Positions 29,485 through 38,434 of a stretch of 64,000 bases of DNA are shown here, in pieces. Both the position numbers and the translations under genes were made by a program. The stretch covers positions 3,844,001 to 3,908,000 of the forward strand of contig NZ_LT670844.1 in NCBI RefSeq assembly GCF_900141755.1, given 5' to 3'. The stretch is from Bradyrhizobium lablabi. Lineage in GTDB: Bacteria > Pseudomonadota > Alphaproteobacteria > Rhizobiales > Xanthobacteraceae. Under the pieces are notes generated by a model. That model had not been told where the DNA came from, ran no database searches, and saw only the letters and a list, made by a program, of their open reading frames with translations. Position 1 is the first letter of the stretch. Each line of letters opens with the position of its first letter.

Positions 29485-29542
29485 GCACAATTCAATTTCG
29501 GGAGGCGAGCCTGTATGCTGTCTTTGCCTGGGAGCAGCTTTC

Positions 29543-30016
29543 ATGAAAGTTCGCGCCGTCGATCCTGACGCCAACACCGGTCCGCTGCTGGCGGGTGCGC
29601 AATTCCGCGATGCTTTTAGCGTGATGGTCGACGACGCCGCGCTCGATGCGCGGCACGCGGCCGAGAAAATGCTGGGGCGCTCGCCGCGATGGATCGAACA
29701 GCTGCTGGCGTTGCGCAATTTCCTGGTGGCGCCGTTTGGCCTCAAAACCGCCGCGCCGAAAGGGCCCGGCCGCGCCGATATCATCGGGCTACTCCCGGTC
29801 GTCAGCCAGACGCCCGATCGCCTGGTCGCGGGCTTTGACGACAAGCATTTGGATTTCCGCGTCGTGGTGGACGTCGCGGCCGCAGGCCCGGGCCGGCGCG
29901 TCACCGCGACGACCCTGGTGCTGACGCACAATCTGCTCGGGCGGGTCTATCTCACCACCATCCTGCCGTTTCACCGGCTCGTCGTCCGCGCCCTGCTGCG
30001 GCAGGTTGCGGCCTGA
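29543..30016 (+). CDS. DUF2867 family protein
   Basis: A 157-residue protein. It includes the characteristic DAFSVMVDD, RSPRWIEQLLALRNFLVAPFGLK and DDKHLDFRVVVDV segments, and ends with LTTILPFHRLVVRALLRQ, all typical of the DUF2867 family. The family belongs to a lipid-binding START-like or similar fold in some annotations, yet its role is unknown. The ATG at 29543 is preceded by GGGAGCAG; the longer frame back to 29468 crosses the divergent operator region and is not likely. Confidence 0.8.
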   Translation: MKVRAVDPDANTGPLLAGAQFRDAFSVMVDDAALDARHAAEKMLGRSPRWIEQLLALRNFLVAPFGLKTAAPKGPGRADIIGLLPVVSQTPDRLVAGFDDKHLDFRVVVDVAAAGPGRRVTATTLVLTHNLLGRVYLTTILPFHRLVVRALLRQVAA

Positions 30017-30079
30017 GCCGGCCCGCGCTTGTGGACGCGTTGTGCGGCGCGTGCTTTGTTTCGGTCAACCAAGGAAAAA

Positions 30080-30757
30080 ATGGCTGACCGGGGGGTACGC
30101 ATGACACTGTCCGTCGATCTGTTTTTTTCGTTCCGCAGCCCCTACAGCTATCTGGCGCTGCCCAAAACCTTAAAACTGGTCGCCGAATACGACGCCAGCG
30201 TCAACCTTCGCCCGGTCTATCCGCTGGCAGTGCGGGTGCCCGGATTTTTCAAGCGCGCCGATCCGAAATTCGCGCGCTACGTCGTGCTCGACTCCAGCCG
30301 CGTCGCAAAATTCGAAAACACCCCGTTCCGCTTTCCCCGCCCCGATCCGATCGTGCAGGACATGGCGACGCTCGATGTCGCCGAGCGCCAGCCCTACATC
30401 CACCGCCTGACGCGGCTCGGCGCCGCCGCGCAAGCCGAGGGCCATTCACTTAGATTCGTCGATGCGATCAGCCGGGTATTGTGGGACGGCACGGTCAAGG
30501 GCTGGAACGAGGGCGATCATCTCACGCGTGCCGCCGCGGCCGCCGGCTTTGACCTAGCCGCGATGGATGAATCTATTGCGGCCGATCCGGATCGTTACGA
30601 AGCGATCATCGCCGGCAACGAAAAAGACCATGCGGCTTCCGGCCATTGGGGCGTGCCGACCTTCGTTTTCGAGAACGAGCCGTTCTTCGGACAGGACCGG
30701 ATCGAATTGTTGATCTGGCGGATGCAGAGCAAGGGGCTGACCCGCCGCGCGGCTTGA
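30080..30757 (+). CDS. 2-hydroxychromene-2-carboxylate isomerase-like (DsbA/kappa GST family)
   Basis: A 225-residue thioredoxin-fold protein. FFSFRSPYSYLAL near the N-terminus has the serine in place of the CXXC motif, and GHWGVPTFVFE near the C-terminus is the cis-proline loop; this combination marks glutathione-dependent isomerases (NahD family) and kappa-class glutathione transferases. Members act in naphthalene-type aromatic breakdown or on other aromatics. Two starts fit: 30080 (AAGGA upstream) and 30101 (a G-run upstream); I use the first. No other aromatic-degradation gene adjoins it. Confidence 0.85.
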   Translation: MADRGVRMTLSVDLFFSFRSPYSYLALPKTLKLVAEYDASVNLRPVYPLAVRVPGFFKRADPKFARYVVLDSSRVAKFENTPFRFPRPDPIVQDMATLDVAERQPYIHRLTRLGAAAQAEGHSLRFVDAISRVLWDGTVKGWNEGDHLTRAAAAAGFDLAAMDESIAADPDRYEAIIAGNEKDHAASGHWGVPTFVFENEPFFGQDRIELLIWRMQSKGLTRRAA

Positions 30758-30808
30758 ACCGGAATCTCCTCACAGGCGACTGACGGTAAAAGCCTGCCTG
30801 GAGCGTAC

Positions 30809-32134
30809 ATGTATCTTGCAAAATTCTTCCATCGTCCGCCCGGCGACGATGACCGTGAGCTGCTTCTGATTCCGGGCGGCGATCCGATGGTGATCGGCAT
30901 CTACATGGGTGAGAACCGCGAACCCGAGCACAACGAATTCCTGCGCGAGGATTTTTCCGGGATTGCCGAAGCCGTTTCGTTTTTCCGGCGCCACGCGGCC
31001 GACCTTGCGGCGGCCGGCTATATGGAGACCGCGCATACCAAATATACGCTGCGCAATCTTTTGCCCGATCCCAAGCCAAAGCCCGATTGGCAAAAGGGCC
31101 TCGACGAATTGATGCTGGCGGCGGTCAGCGCTCCGCTCAAGGAGCAGGAAAGGCATCTTGTAGCCCTCAAGGACACGCCGGCGGCCGGCGAGCCGCTGTA
31201 CCTCTGGCTAGCGGCGCATCACAGCTACGCCGCCGACGAGGACAATGACCGCACCATCCGCTTTGCGGAAAGCGCGCGCGATACGCTGGCCGCCCGCCGC
31301 GCCGCCGACGCGCCGCATTACGCCTGGTCGATCTGGGAGAAGGACCTGGAAGGGCGTATTCTCGAAGTGCTGAGCAGCGCCTATCTCCGCGCGGACAAGC
31401 CCGAGGCCGCGCTGGAGGCGATCGAGCAGGGCTGGAAGGCCGCCCCCAGTCAGGACCGCGGCGTGCAGCGCGCGCTCATCCTGTGCGAATATTTTCCGGA
31501 GCGGCAGGAGGAGGCGTTCGACGCCGCCTATCAGTACAACCGCTTCGGCGGCTATGAGGAGATCACGGCGCTGCCGGCCTATGCCGAATATCTGGAGCGG
31601 CGCCAGAAAAAGAAAAAATCCGACAAGGGCTGGCGCTGGAAGGCGAAGATGCCGGCAAGCAAAGTAGAGCTGCGTACGGCCGAAGAAGAGCTTGGCGCAA
31701 CCCTGCCTGACGACTATCGCAAATTCCTCACCACCTTTGGGCCGACCGAATTATTGGTCCGGTTGCCGGACAAGTCGGGTGAATTGTGCTTCTACAAGCC
31801 GACCGAATTGACCACGCAGCGGGACAATGTGTTTAATTTCATCACCATGGCGGAGAAAGACCCGGAAAGGGCTATCGCCTATTTCCGCGAGGAATACGGC
31901 GTCTCGCTGCGCGATCTCGTGCCGCTGGCCGAACCCGCGCATGAAAGCCGCTGCCTCGTGATGAACCTCGAACAAGGCGAACGTTTTGGTTGGTGCTTTC
32001 ATTGGGACCATGACGGCTCATGGGAATTGGATCACCCCACGCCGAGCTTTGACGCCGCGCTCAAGGCGCTCACCGATGGCATCAAAAAGCGTGACAAGGC
32101 TGTGCTGAGCTTTCTGGGGGTCTACATCGATTAG
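30809..32134 (+). CDS. Protein with C-terminal SUKH (SMI1/KNR4) domain
   Basis: A 441-residue protein. The N-terminal about 275 residues are alpha-helical and repeat-like (YLWLAAHHSYAADEDN, LEVLSSAYLRADKPEAALE), resembling a TPR scaffold. The C-terminal about 155 residues form a SUKH domain: the ELGATLPDDYRKFLTTFG helix is diagnostic, followed by the hydrophobic core and WELDHPTPSF. SUKH proteins are often immunity proteins against polymorphic toxins, though others are housekeeping regulators. No toxin is next to it. The ATG follows GGAG. Its stop overlaps the stop of the convergent FUSC gene by 2-3 nt. Confidence 0.8.
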   Translation: MYLAKFFHRPPGDDDRELLLIPGGDPMVIGIYMGENREPEHNEFLREDFSGIAEAVSFFRRHAADLAAAGYMETAHTKYTLRNLLPDPKPKPDWQKGLDELMLAAVSAPLKEQERHLVALKDTPAAGEPLYLWLAAHHSYAADEDNDRTIRFAESARDTLAARRAADAPHYAWSIWEKDLEGRILEVLSSAYLRADKPEAALEAIEQGWKAAPSQDRGVQRALILCEYFPERQEEAFDAAYQYNRFGGYEEITALPAYAEYLERRQKKKKSDKGWRWKAKMPASKVELRTAEEELGATLPDDYRKFLTTFGPTELLVRLPDKSGELCFYKPTELTTQRDNVFNFITMAEKDPERAIAYFREEYGVSLRDLVPLAEPAHESRCLVMNLEQGERFGWCFHWDHDGSWELDHPTPSFDAALKALTDGIKKRDKAVLSFLGVYID

Positions 32135-33225
32135 CTTGGCGGCTCGGACCACTCGGCGACGCAGCGGCTGAGGTCATTCAAATTCTGTCGCATTTGCTCC
32201 AGCGCAAATCCCAGCGCGAAGAAGCGCTCCGCCGCATCGCCGGGCAGCACGCGTATCAAACCTTCGCGGCGCAGCTCCGCGACTTCCGCAGCGTAGGACT
32301 GCAGCGCCTCGTCGATCGGGGCTGGCGACGGAGAGGGGCCACCGTTTCGCAACGACGCCGCAGCGGAACGCAAAAAGGTCACGACCGCACCGCTGACGTT
32401 GTCCAGCGGCGTCGCGAGCCGCGCCTGCAAATCCGACGGCAGCGCCACCAGACAGGCGCGCCCGATCATCACGAGGTCGTGGCGCAATCGCAATGTGGTC
32501 CGCAGCAGCGGACCGGTGTCCGGCCCCCTGGAAAGATGCGCCGCGCGCTCGCGCTCGGCTTCGGCGCCAAGCGCATTCAACTCGACCTGCGCCTTGCCGA
32601 TACCGTCCTGAATCCGATGCAAGGCCTCGTTGTCGAGGCCATGGGTCAGGCCGGCCAGTAGCTTTGCGAACGCCGCGGCGATCAATTCGAGGGTCCGTGT
32701 GGAGGTAATACGGATCTGGCTGCGCGCCCGCGACGGCAGCACGAAAAACGTTACCAGGAGGCCGGTCAGCGCCCCGACCGTCACTTCCATCACACGATCG
32801 ATCGCGGAAGCGAACGGATCGACGTGGCTCATGGTCGGAACCAGCAGCACGATCACGGCGGTGACGGTGGCCGCGTTCAGGCTGGGATTGATGGCGGCGA
32901 TGAAGGCTAATGGCGCAACGGCGAGCACCAGCAAGCCGAGCAGTTCGATCTCCCCGGAATGCGGGATCAATACCGCGATGGCGCCGCCATAGATCGCGCC
33001 ACCTATTGTGCCGAACATATAGTCGCGGGTCGCCTTGAGCGATCGGCCGACACTCATCTGGGTGACGATAAGGGATGTCAGCACCGCCCATAACGGCAGC
33101 CTCAGATGTATCGCGGTTGCGATCGCGTAGGCACCCGCGGCCGCGATGGTAACCCTGAAGGCCAGCGCCAGTTGCGCCCTCCGCGACCGCAGCAGGCGGG
33201 ATAGGCGTCTTGTAAAGACCGTCAT
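32131..33225 (-). CDS. FUSC-family membrane protein (aromatic acid exporter-like)
   Basis: A 364-residue protein with about five or six membrane helices in residues 20-160 (LPLWAVLTSLIVTQMSVGRSL, GLLVLAVAPLAFIAA) and a long cytoplasmic helical C-terminal half. FUSC proteins (fusaric acid resistance, AaeB-like) export aromatic acids with a membrane-fusion partner; this short form lacks the second transmembrane block typical of AaeB and may work as a dimer. No partner genes are near. The ATG at 33223-33225 is the first in frame. It is convergent with the SUKH gene. Confidence 0.82.
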   Translation of the reverse strand: MTVFTRRLSRLLRSRRAQLALAFRVTIAAAGAYAIATAIHLRLPLWAVLTSLIVTQMSVGRSLKATRDYMFGTIGGAIYGGAIAVLIPHSGEIELLGLLVLAVAPLAFIAAINPSLNAATVTAVIVLLVPTMSHVDPFASAIDRVMEVTVGALTGLLVTFFVLPSRARSQIRITSTRTLELIAAAFAKLLAGLTHGLDNEALHRIQDGIGKAQVELNALGAEAERERAAHLSRGPDTGPLLRTTLRLRHDLVMIGRACLVALPSDLQARLATPLDNVSGAVVTFLRSAAASLRNGGPSPSPAPIDEALQSYAAEVAELRREGLIRVLPGDAAERFFALGFALEQMRQNLNDLSRCVAEWSEPPS

Positions 33226-33360
33226 GCACCGGTTCCGGAATATGGCAGACAGAATCTCTTATAAACGACATTGAGCATGGCTGCCTCCCGTCTCGCACTG
33301 GCAGCTTGAAACGGGAAATCAGCCCGCCTACCCTGTCGGACAACTAATTGAGGAAACACG

Positions 33361-34731
33361 ATGGCCGATGAGACCGCAACGCTTGCCGCCTATGTCGCAA
33401 ACCTCAAATTCGAGGATATTCCGCAGGAAGTGCTGGCGCGCGCCAAGGTCTTGACGCTGGATTTCCTCGGCAGCGCGATCCGCGCCCGGCGCGATGCGGA
33501 ATCGACGCCTTCACTGTTGAAAATGCTGGAAGCGCTGGCGCTCGACGGCGGCGGCAACTCGACCGTGTTCGGCGATGCCAAGACCTGGACACCGGCGGTG
33601 GCGGCGCTGCTCAACGGCGCGCTCGGCCATTCGCTTGATTTCGACGACACGCATGCGGATTCCTCGCTGCATCCGAGCGCGCCGGTGGTGCCGGCCGCGT
33701 TCGCGGTCGGCGAGCTCGTCGGCGCGTCGGGCCGTGAGGTGCTGACCGCGATCGTTGCCGGATATGAGGTGTGCTGCCGGCTCGGCAACGCGCTCGATCC
33801 CACCTCGCATTATGCGCGCGGCTTTCATCCGACCGCGACCGCCGGCACTTATGGTGCGGCAGCCGCTGCGGCAAAGCTGTTCGGATTGTCGAAGGCGCAA
33901 ATCATTGCCGCGTTCGGCGTCTCCGGCAGCCAGGCCGCGGGCTCGCTGCAGTTCCTGCTCAACGGCGCCTGGAACAAGCGTTATCAAGTCGGCGCGGCGG
34001 CGATGAACGGCGTGATCGCCGCGACCTTGGCGCGCAATGATTTTGTCGGTGCGAGCGAATCGATCGAGGGCAAGCACGGCCTGTTGGTCGGCTACAGCGA
34101 CGACGCCCATCCCGACAAGGCGGTCGCGGGCCTCGGCAAGACCTACGAGACCATGAAAATAGGGGTGAAACCTTATCCGAGCTGCCGCTATACCCATGCG
34201 GCGCTGGATGCGTTGATCGCGATGCGCCGGGAGCACAATCTGACGCCGGACCAGATCAAGCGCGTCGAGGTGGGCCTGCATCGCAACGGCATCACCCTGA
34301 CCGGCGATGCAGCGACAAAACGGCATCCGACCTCGATCGTCGGCGGGCAGTTTTCCATGTTCTTCACGGGTGCGGTGGCGCTCGACCAGGGCCGGTTCGG
34401 CTGGGACGATTACGAGCGGCTCGGCGATCCCGCGGTCGACGCGCTCGCCGACAAGTTCGACGTGGTGCAGGACGACCGCCTCGAGATCGGCCGCAGCCAT
34501 CCTTTTGGCGCGCGAGTTGCCATCACCACCGAGGACGGCGTGCACGAGCGGCTCTATGCCGACCCCTCCGGCGAGCCGAATTCGTTTCCGGACGCGCAGG
34601 CGATGGCGCAGAAGTTCTTGACCCTCGCGCGCCCGGTGCTCAACGGCCGCGCCGAGCAATTGGCCGATGCGATCCTGTCGCTCGAGCGATTCGATCGCGT
34701 CGAGAAGGCGACGCAGCTCGGACGGCAATAA
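33361..34731 (+). CDS. MmgE/PrpD family protein
   Basis: A 456-residue enzyme of the MmgE/PrpD (2-methylcitrate dehydratase) family. Residues LNGALGHSLDFDDTHAD near 84-100 contain the conserved DDTH, and KPYPSCRYTHAALDAL near 273 is another family signature. The N-terminal MADETATLAAYVANLKFEDIP is typical for the many paralogues in the Bradyrhizobium group, most of unknown substrate, some of them isomerases or decarboxylases of dicarboxylates. GAGGAA precedes the ATG. It is convergent with the dehydropantoate-reductase-like gene, 10 bp apart. Confidence 0.9.
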   Translation: MADETATLAAYVANLKFEDIPQEVLARAKVLTLDFLGSAIRARRDAESTPSLLKMLEALALDGGGNSTVFGDAKTWTPAVAALLNGALGHSLDFDDTHADSSLHPSAPVVPAAFAVGELVGASGREVLTAIVAGYEVCCRLGNALDPTSHYARGFHPTATAGTYGAAAAAAKLFGLSKAQIIAAFGVSGSQAAGSLQFLLNGAWNKRYQVGAAAMNGVIAATLARNDFVGASESIEGKHGLLVGYSDDAHPDKAVAGLGKTYETMKIGVKPYPSCRYTHAALDALIAMRREHNLTPDQIKRVEVGLHRNGITLTGDAATKRHPTSIVGGQFSMFFTGAVALDQGRFGWDDYERLGDPAVDALADKFDVVQDDRLEIGRSHPFGARVAITTEDGVHERLYADPSGEPNSFPDAQAMAQKFLTLARPVLNGRAEQLADAILSLERFDRVEKATQLGRQ

Positions 34732-34741
34732 GGCGCCATCT

Positions 34742-35659
34742 CTATCCGGCACTCGCGGCATCGCTGACGGCGCGCAGCAAGGTCAGCAGCGCGGCATTGA
34801 GCGGCGTCGCGACATTGAGACGCCGACCCGCTGCGACAACGGCGCCGGTCAGGGCTTCGACTTCCAAGGCGCGCCCGGCGAGACGATCGAAATACATCGA
34901 GGTACCCGCCTCGGGTGGATAAGTCAGCAGCGTCGACATGGTTTTGACCGCCTCGTCCTCGGCCAATTGCGCCCCGTCGGCGCGCGCTACCGCGACCGCC
35001 TCTTCGAGGATGGCAATGCAGAGCGCCTTGACGTCCTCGCGCCGAAACACCGCCTGCCGCTGCAAAGTGAGCGCCGTGATCGGATTCGCAACTGTATTGA
35101 TCAATAGCTTCCGCCAGGCCAGCGTCGAAAATTCGCGGCTCAAGAGAACGCGCAGCGGCGTGCCCTCGAGCAGTTGCGCAAATGCGCGGCCGTCCGCGTC
35201 GTCGGCCGCGACGAGATCATGTTCGGCAACGTGGCGCAGGCGGACGCGGTCAGCGCCGAGCCGTTCGCCATTATAATAAACCAGCGTCGGGACAACGACC
35301 GCATCGCCGGCCAGCGGCGCGACGCGCTCGACATGGCTGATGCCATTTTGCAATACGGCGACCCGCGTCGAGGAATTGCAAAGCCGCGCCAGCCAGGGCG
35401 CGGCCGACGGCGTCTGCTGGGCTTTGGTGCACAACAGAACCCAATCGACCGGCTTCGCATCCGCAGGGTTGGTGAGGGCGCGCAGAGGCACCTCGACGTC
35501 CCCCTCCGGCCGCTCAAGATAAAGACGCTCGATAGGCTGGCGGACACAGACGATGATGTCTTGCCGGTCGGCCGCACGCAGGCATCCCGCGGCGACCCCT
35601 CCGATATTGCCGAGACCGATGATGGCGATGGTGGAACGTTGCCGGGAAGATGCTGCCAT
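34742..35659 (-). CDS. Ketopantoate reductase (ApbA/PanE) family oxidoreductase
   Basis: A 305-residue NADPH-dependent reductase. The Rossmann motif GLGNIGG is at residues 15-21, the catalytic-region KLLINTVANPITALT near 185, and the C-terminal helical domain contains SMYFDRLAGRALEVEALTG. True PanE reduces ketopantoate on the way to coenzyme A, but the family has many paralogues acting on other 2-keto acids; synteny here gives no help. GAGG lies before the ATG. It is separated by 74 bp from the AraC gene on the same strand, and convergent with the MmgE/PrpD gene. Confidence 0.87.
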   Translation of the reverse strand: MAASSRQRSTIAIIGLGNIGGVAAGCLRAADRQDIIVCVRQPIERLYLERPEGDVEVPLRALTNPADAKPVDWVLLCTKAQQTPSAAPWLARLCNSSTRVAVLQNGISHVERVAPLAGDAVVVPTLVYYNGERLGADRVRLRHVAEHDLVAADDADGRAFAQLLEGTPLRVLLSREFSTLAWRKLLINTVANPITALTLQRQAVFRREDVKALCIAILEEAVAVARADGAQLAEDEAVKTMSTLLTYPPEAGTSMYFDRLAGRALEVEALTGAVVAAGRRLNVATPLNAALLTLLRAVSDAASAG

Positions 35660-35733
35660 AACCTCACTTCAAGCTGTGAAAGACATGACTTTCTAGGCAA
35701 TCCGGCCCCGTGCGTATTGGCTGAAATTGCGGG

Positions 35734-36603
35734 CTACGCCTCGACCGCCAGCGGAGCGCGCCACAGCCGCCGCGCAGGCGCGGCAGCTTTGGCAAATTGC
35801 AGCGGAGTAATGCCGTAAGCGCGCTTGAAATGCTTTGTCAGCGCGCTCTGATCACAAAACCCGGCCGTGATGGCTGCGTCGGCGATGGAGTCTCCGAGCA
35901 CGAGACGGCTGCAGGCTGCATTCAGCCGGACGTGGGTGAGATAAACATGCGGGGTGGTTCGGATCGTGCGCTTGAACAGCCCGATCAGTTGGAAAATCGA
36001 TAACCCGGCAGCGGCAGCGAGATCGCCGAGAACAAGATTTTCGGCAAATCGCTCCCGCACCAGGTCAACAATCCTCCGCACGAGGACGCGATCACGGGGA
36101 GCGGGCTCGATGCGATCGCCGCCACTGCCGCGCCGATCGAACAGATCGCCGAAGGCGGATATCAGGAGTTCGTGCTCGCGGAAACGATCGACGCCAGCTT
36201 CGAGCGCCTGATGGAGCGATGCAAAGCCGCGCACCAGATCGGCATCGGGAAACATGTTGCTGGTGAAATACGGCACCGATCTAATCCCGAGCCCCTCGGC
36301 GACAATTTCGATCGCCGCTTGGGTGAGATACATCGACCGGTAACGCAAGCGGGGGCTGTCTCCCATCGAGGAGGATTGCGGTTCCTCCGGATTGGAGACA
36401 AACAATGCCGACGAGCGCAGGAAGTCCGTCACGCCCCGGCTCCTGAAGCGGGCCCCGCCAAGCTCGGTGACCGCGATGACGAAGGCATCATGGGTATGGG
36501 TGGCAAAATCGTGGGTCGTGAAATCGGCGTGCATCAGGCTTAGACCTGAGATGTGCCTGTCCCACCAATATTTTGCGGTGTTCTTGGGATCTGGACGCGC
36601 CAT
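35734..36603 (-). CDS. AraC family transcriptional regulator
   Basis: A 289-residue regulator. The N-terminal cupin-like AraC-binding domain (YWWDRHISGLSLMHADFTTHDFA) senses a ligand, and the last about 100 residues hold the two helix-turn-helices (GDLAAAAGLSIFQLIGLFKR and SIADAAITAGFCDQSALTKHF). The ATG at 36601-36603 (MARPDPKNT) starts the usual N-terminus; a start at 36657 would lie in a palindromic repeat. Target genes are unknown; the adjacent reductase gene is on the same strand and 74 bp downstream. Confidence 0.9.
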   Translation of the reverse strand: MARPDPKNTAKYWWDRHISGLSLMHADFTTHDFATHTHDAFVIAVTELGGARFRSRGVTDFLRSSALFVSNPEEPQSSSMGDSPRLRYRSMYLTQAAIEIVAEGLGIRSVPYFTSNMFPDADLVRGFASLHQALEAGVDRFREHELLISAFGDLFDRRGSGGDRIEPAPRDRVLVRRIVDLVRERFAENLVLGDLAAAAGLSIFQLIGLFKRTIRTTPHVYLTHVRLNAACSRLVLGDSIADAAITAGFCDQSALTKHFKRAYGITPLQFAKAAAPARRLWRAPLAVEA

Positions 36604-36617
36604 TTCCCGCAATTGTA

Positions 36618-36646
36618 GCCCGGATGGAGCGAAGCGCAATCCGGGC
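36618..36646. repeat. Short palindromic repeat (GCCCGGAT type)
   Basis: GCCCGGAT at 36618-36625 pairs with ATCCGGGC at 36639-36646. The spacer GGAGCGAAGCGCA has its own small inverted parts. A common short element in this bacterial group, located in the gap upstream of the AraC gene. Confidence 0.75.
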
Positions 36647-36673
36647 CACACTAGCAAAAGGCGCGTTCGTGGC

Positions 36674-38092
36674 TCAATCGCCTCCCGCCAGATGACCTTT
36701 GTCCGTCGCGGCGATCACGTCGGCAACAAGGTGTGAAACGCTCTCGATTTCATATTGATTCCCTGATGTGCCGAGGCGCACGACAACGAGCCGCCCGGAG
36801 GGAACGACGATGACATATTGCCCAAAAGTGCCGCTGGCATAGAAGGCATCGGCGGGCATGCCGAGCGCCGTGCGAAACCGCGAACCCCTGCTGTCGCCGC
36901 GGTTGGTCCAGAATCCGGCGCCGATGCCGACCCAGCCGTTCGGCGTCAGCGCGGCGGAATACTCAACCCACCCTTCGGGGAGAATACGCCTGCCGCCGAC
37001 GACGCCGTCATTGAGATAGAGCAGGCCAAAGCGTGCCCAGTCGCGCGCCGGCGCCAGCATCTGGGCCGAGCCCTCCGGCGTGCCGGTGGCGTCGAACTCA
37101 AGTGTCACATTGCGAATGCCCAGCGGCTCGAACAATTCGCGCCGGGCAAAACGAAGCACGTCGGCGGCATGGCCCCCGGCCGCGTCGCGGATCAGCCGCG
37201 ACAGGATCAGGTAATTGCCATCGTGATAATTCCAGGCGCTGCCCGGCACGGTCTCGAGTGCGCTGCTTTCGGCAAACCCCGCCATGTCGCGCTCGATATA
37301 TTTCATCCGGTTGACCGGAGCCAACGCGCTCAACAGCGAGGCGTTGAGCGAACTGCCCATCGCCAGTCCGCTGGTGTGGCGCAGGAGATGATCGACCGTG
37401 ATCGCGTGGTGGGGATCGCTGGGGTTTTGCCATGCCGCGACCGGCGCCGGCTCGTTGAGCGCGAGTTTGCCCTGGCGGACCAGAATGCCGGTCAACGCCG
37501 AGATCACCGATTTGGTCGCGGAATGGCCGAGGATCGGCGTGTCGACGCCATAACCCCGCGCATAACGCTCGGCGATGACGCGACCGTCCTTGACGACGAC
37601 GACCGCCTTGGTGTGACGGAATGTCGGTTGCCCGGGCTCACCAAACGCGCAATCGAGTGCGCGCTTCAGGTCCGCATTCGCAGGCTCGACCGGCGCGGCG
37701 CCGGCGATCTCCGGCAGCGACGCGCGTTGCGGCTCGCCTGCCGCAGGCGGCGGCGCGGCATCGGCAGCCGCCTCGCCATTGGCGACGTAACACCCAAAAC
37801 CGTCGCGATAGACCGCGCGGCTTTGCCCGCCGCCGAGCAGCGTGGCGGTGACTTGCTTCGCGTCGCGATCGACATGATAGGCCAGCGCCCAGGCGATCAG
37901 GCCGACGCCGGGCATCGCTTCAAGCGTCTCGGCATAAACCTCGTCCGGATCGACTTTCGATACGAAGGCCGCCGAACAGAGCGTGTGGCTGATGAACCCG
38001 GTCGCGACCCGCGGCACATCGTGCGCGCGCACCGCCGTCAGCGCCAGCCCGGCGCATACTATTGTGGTCACGAGGAGGATGAGCTTTTTCAT
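36674..38092 (-). CDS. Serine hydrolase of the beta-lactamase / class C family (secreted)
   Basis: A 472-residue protein with a signal peptide (MKKLILLVTTIVCAGLALTA). The beta-lactamase-like domain has the catalytic SxxK in GHSATKSV near residue 187, a second motif in NYHDGNYLIL near 285, and a GXG-like C-terminal region. Such proteins (EstB, 6-aminohexanoate-dimer hydrolase, esterases) usually hydrolyse small esters or amides and not beta-lactams. The N-terminal about 120 residues before the domain are unusual. I chose the ATG at 38090-38092 because the signal peptide starts there. Confidence 0.85.
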   Translation of the reverse strand: MKKLILLVTTIVCAGLALTAVRAHDVPRVATGFISHTLCSAAFVSKVDPDEVYAETLEAMPGVGLIAWALAYHVDRDAKQVTATLLGGGQSRAVYRDGFGCYVANGEAAADAAPPPAAGEPQRASLPEIAGAAPVEPANADLKRALDCAFGEPGQPTFRHTKAVVVVKDGRVIAERYARGYGVDTPILGHSATKSVISALTGILVRQGKLALNEPAPVAAWQNPSDPHHAITVDHLLRHTSGLAMGSSLNASLLSALAPVNRMKYIERDMAGFAESSALETVPGSAWNYHDGNYLILSRLIRDAAGGHAADVLRFARRELFEPLGIRNVTLEFDATGTPEGSAQMLAPARDWARFGLLYLNDGVVGGRRILPEGWVEYSAALTPNGWVGIGAGFWTNRGDSRGSRFRTALGMPADAFYASGTFGQYVIVVPSGRLVVVRLGTSGNQYEIESVSHLVADVIAATDKGHLAGGD

Positions 38093-38259
38093 AGGGGTCA
38101 CGGTGTTCTCCGGCAATTTCGCGCTAACCTGGCGTGCCGGAAGTAACCTCAACGCGGGTGCAAGCGCTCGCCGGATTTGGAAAATGGGCTGGTCGAAAAC
38201 TCAAACCGTCTCGCCGATTCCAAAATCATATACCGATTTCAATGTGCTAGATCACAACC

Positions 38260-38421
38260 CGACCTCCGCCCTCATCCTGAGGAGCTTGCGAAGCAAGCGT
38301 CTCGAAGGATCGACGCAACGCACGGACTCGCGGCCATCCTTCGAGACGCGGCCAACGGGTCCGCGCGAAGCGCGGCCCGATGATAAACTCCGGCGCCGCT
38401 CCTCAGGATGAGGTCGGAGTT
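38260..38421. repeat. Palindromic repeat, family B, copy 2 (with internal CTCGAAGGAT pairs)
   Basis: CTCATCCTGAGGAGC at the left and GCTCCTCAGGATGAG at the right are inverted, and GTCTCGAAGGAT pairs with ATCCTTCGAGAC inside. It fills most of the gap between the serine hydrolase and the AraC gene; the remaining bases 38093-38259 show nothing else. Confidence 0.85.
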
Positions 38422-38434
38422 CGCGGGCTCCTGC

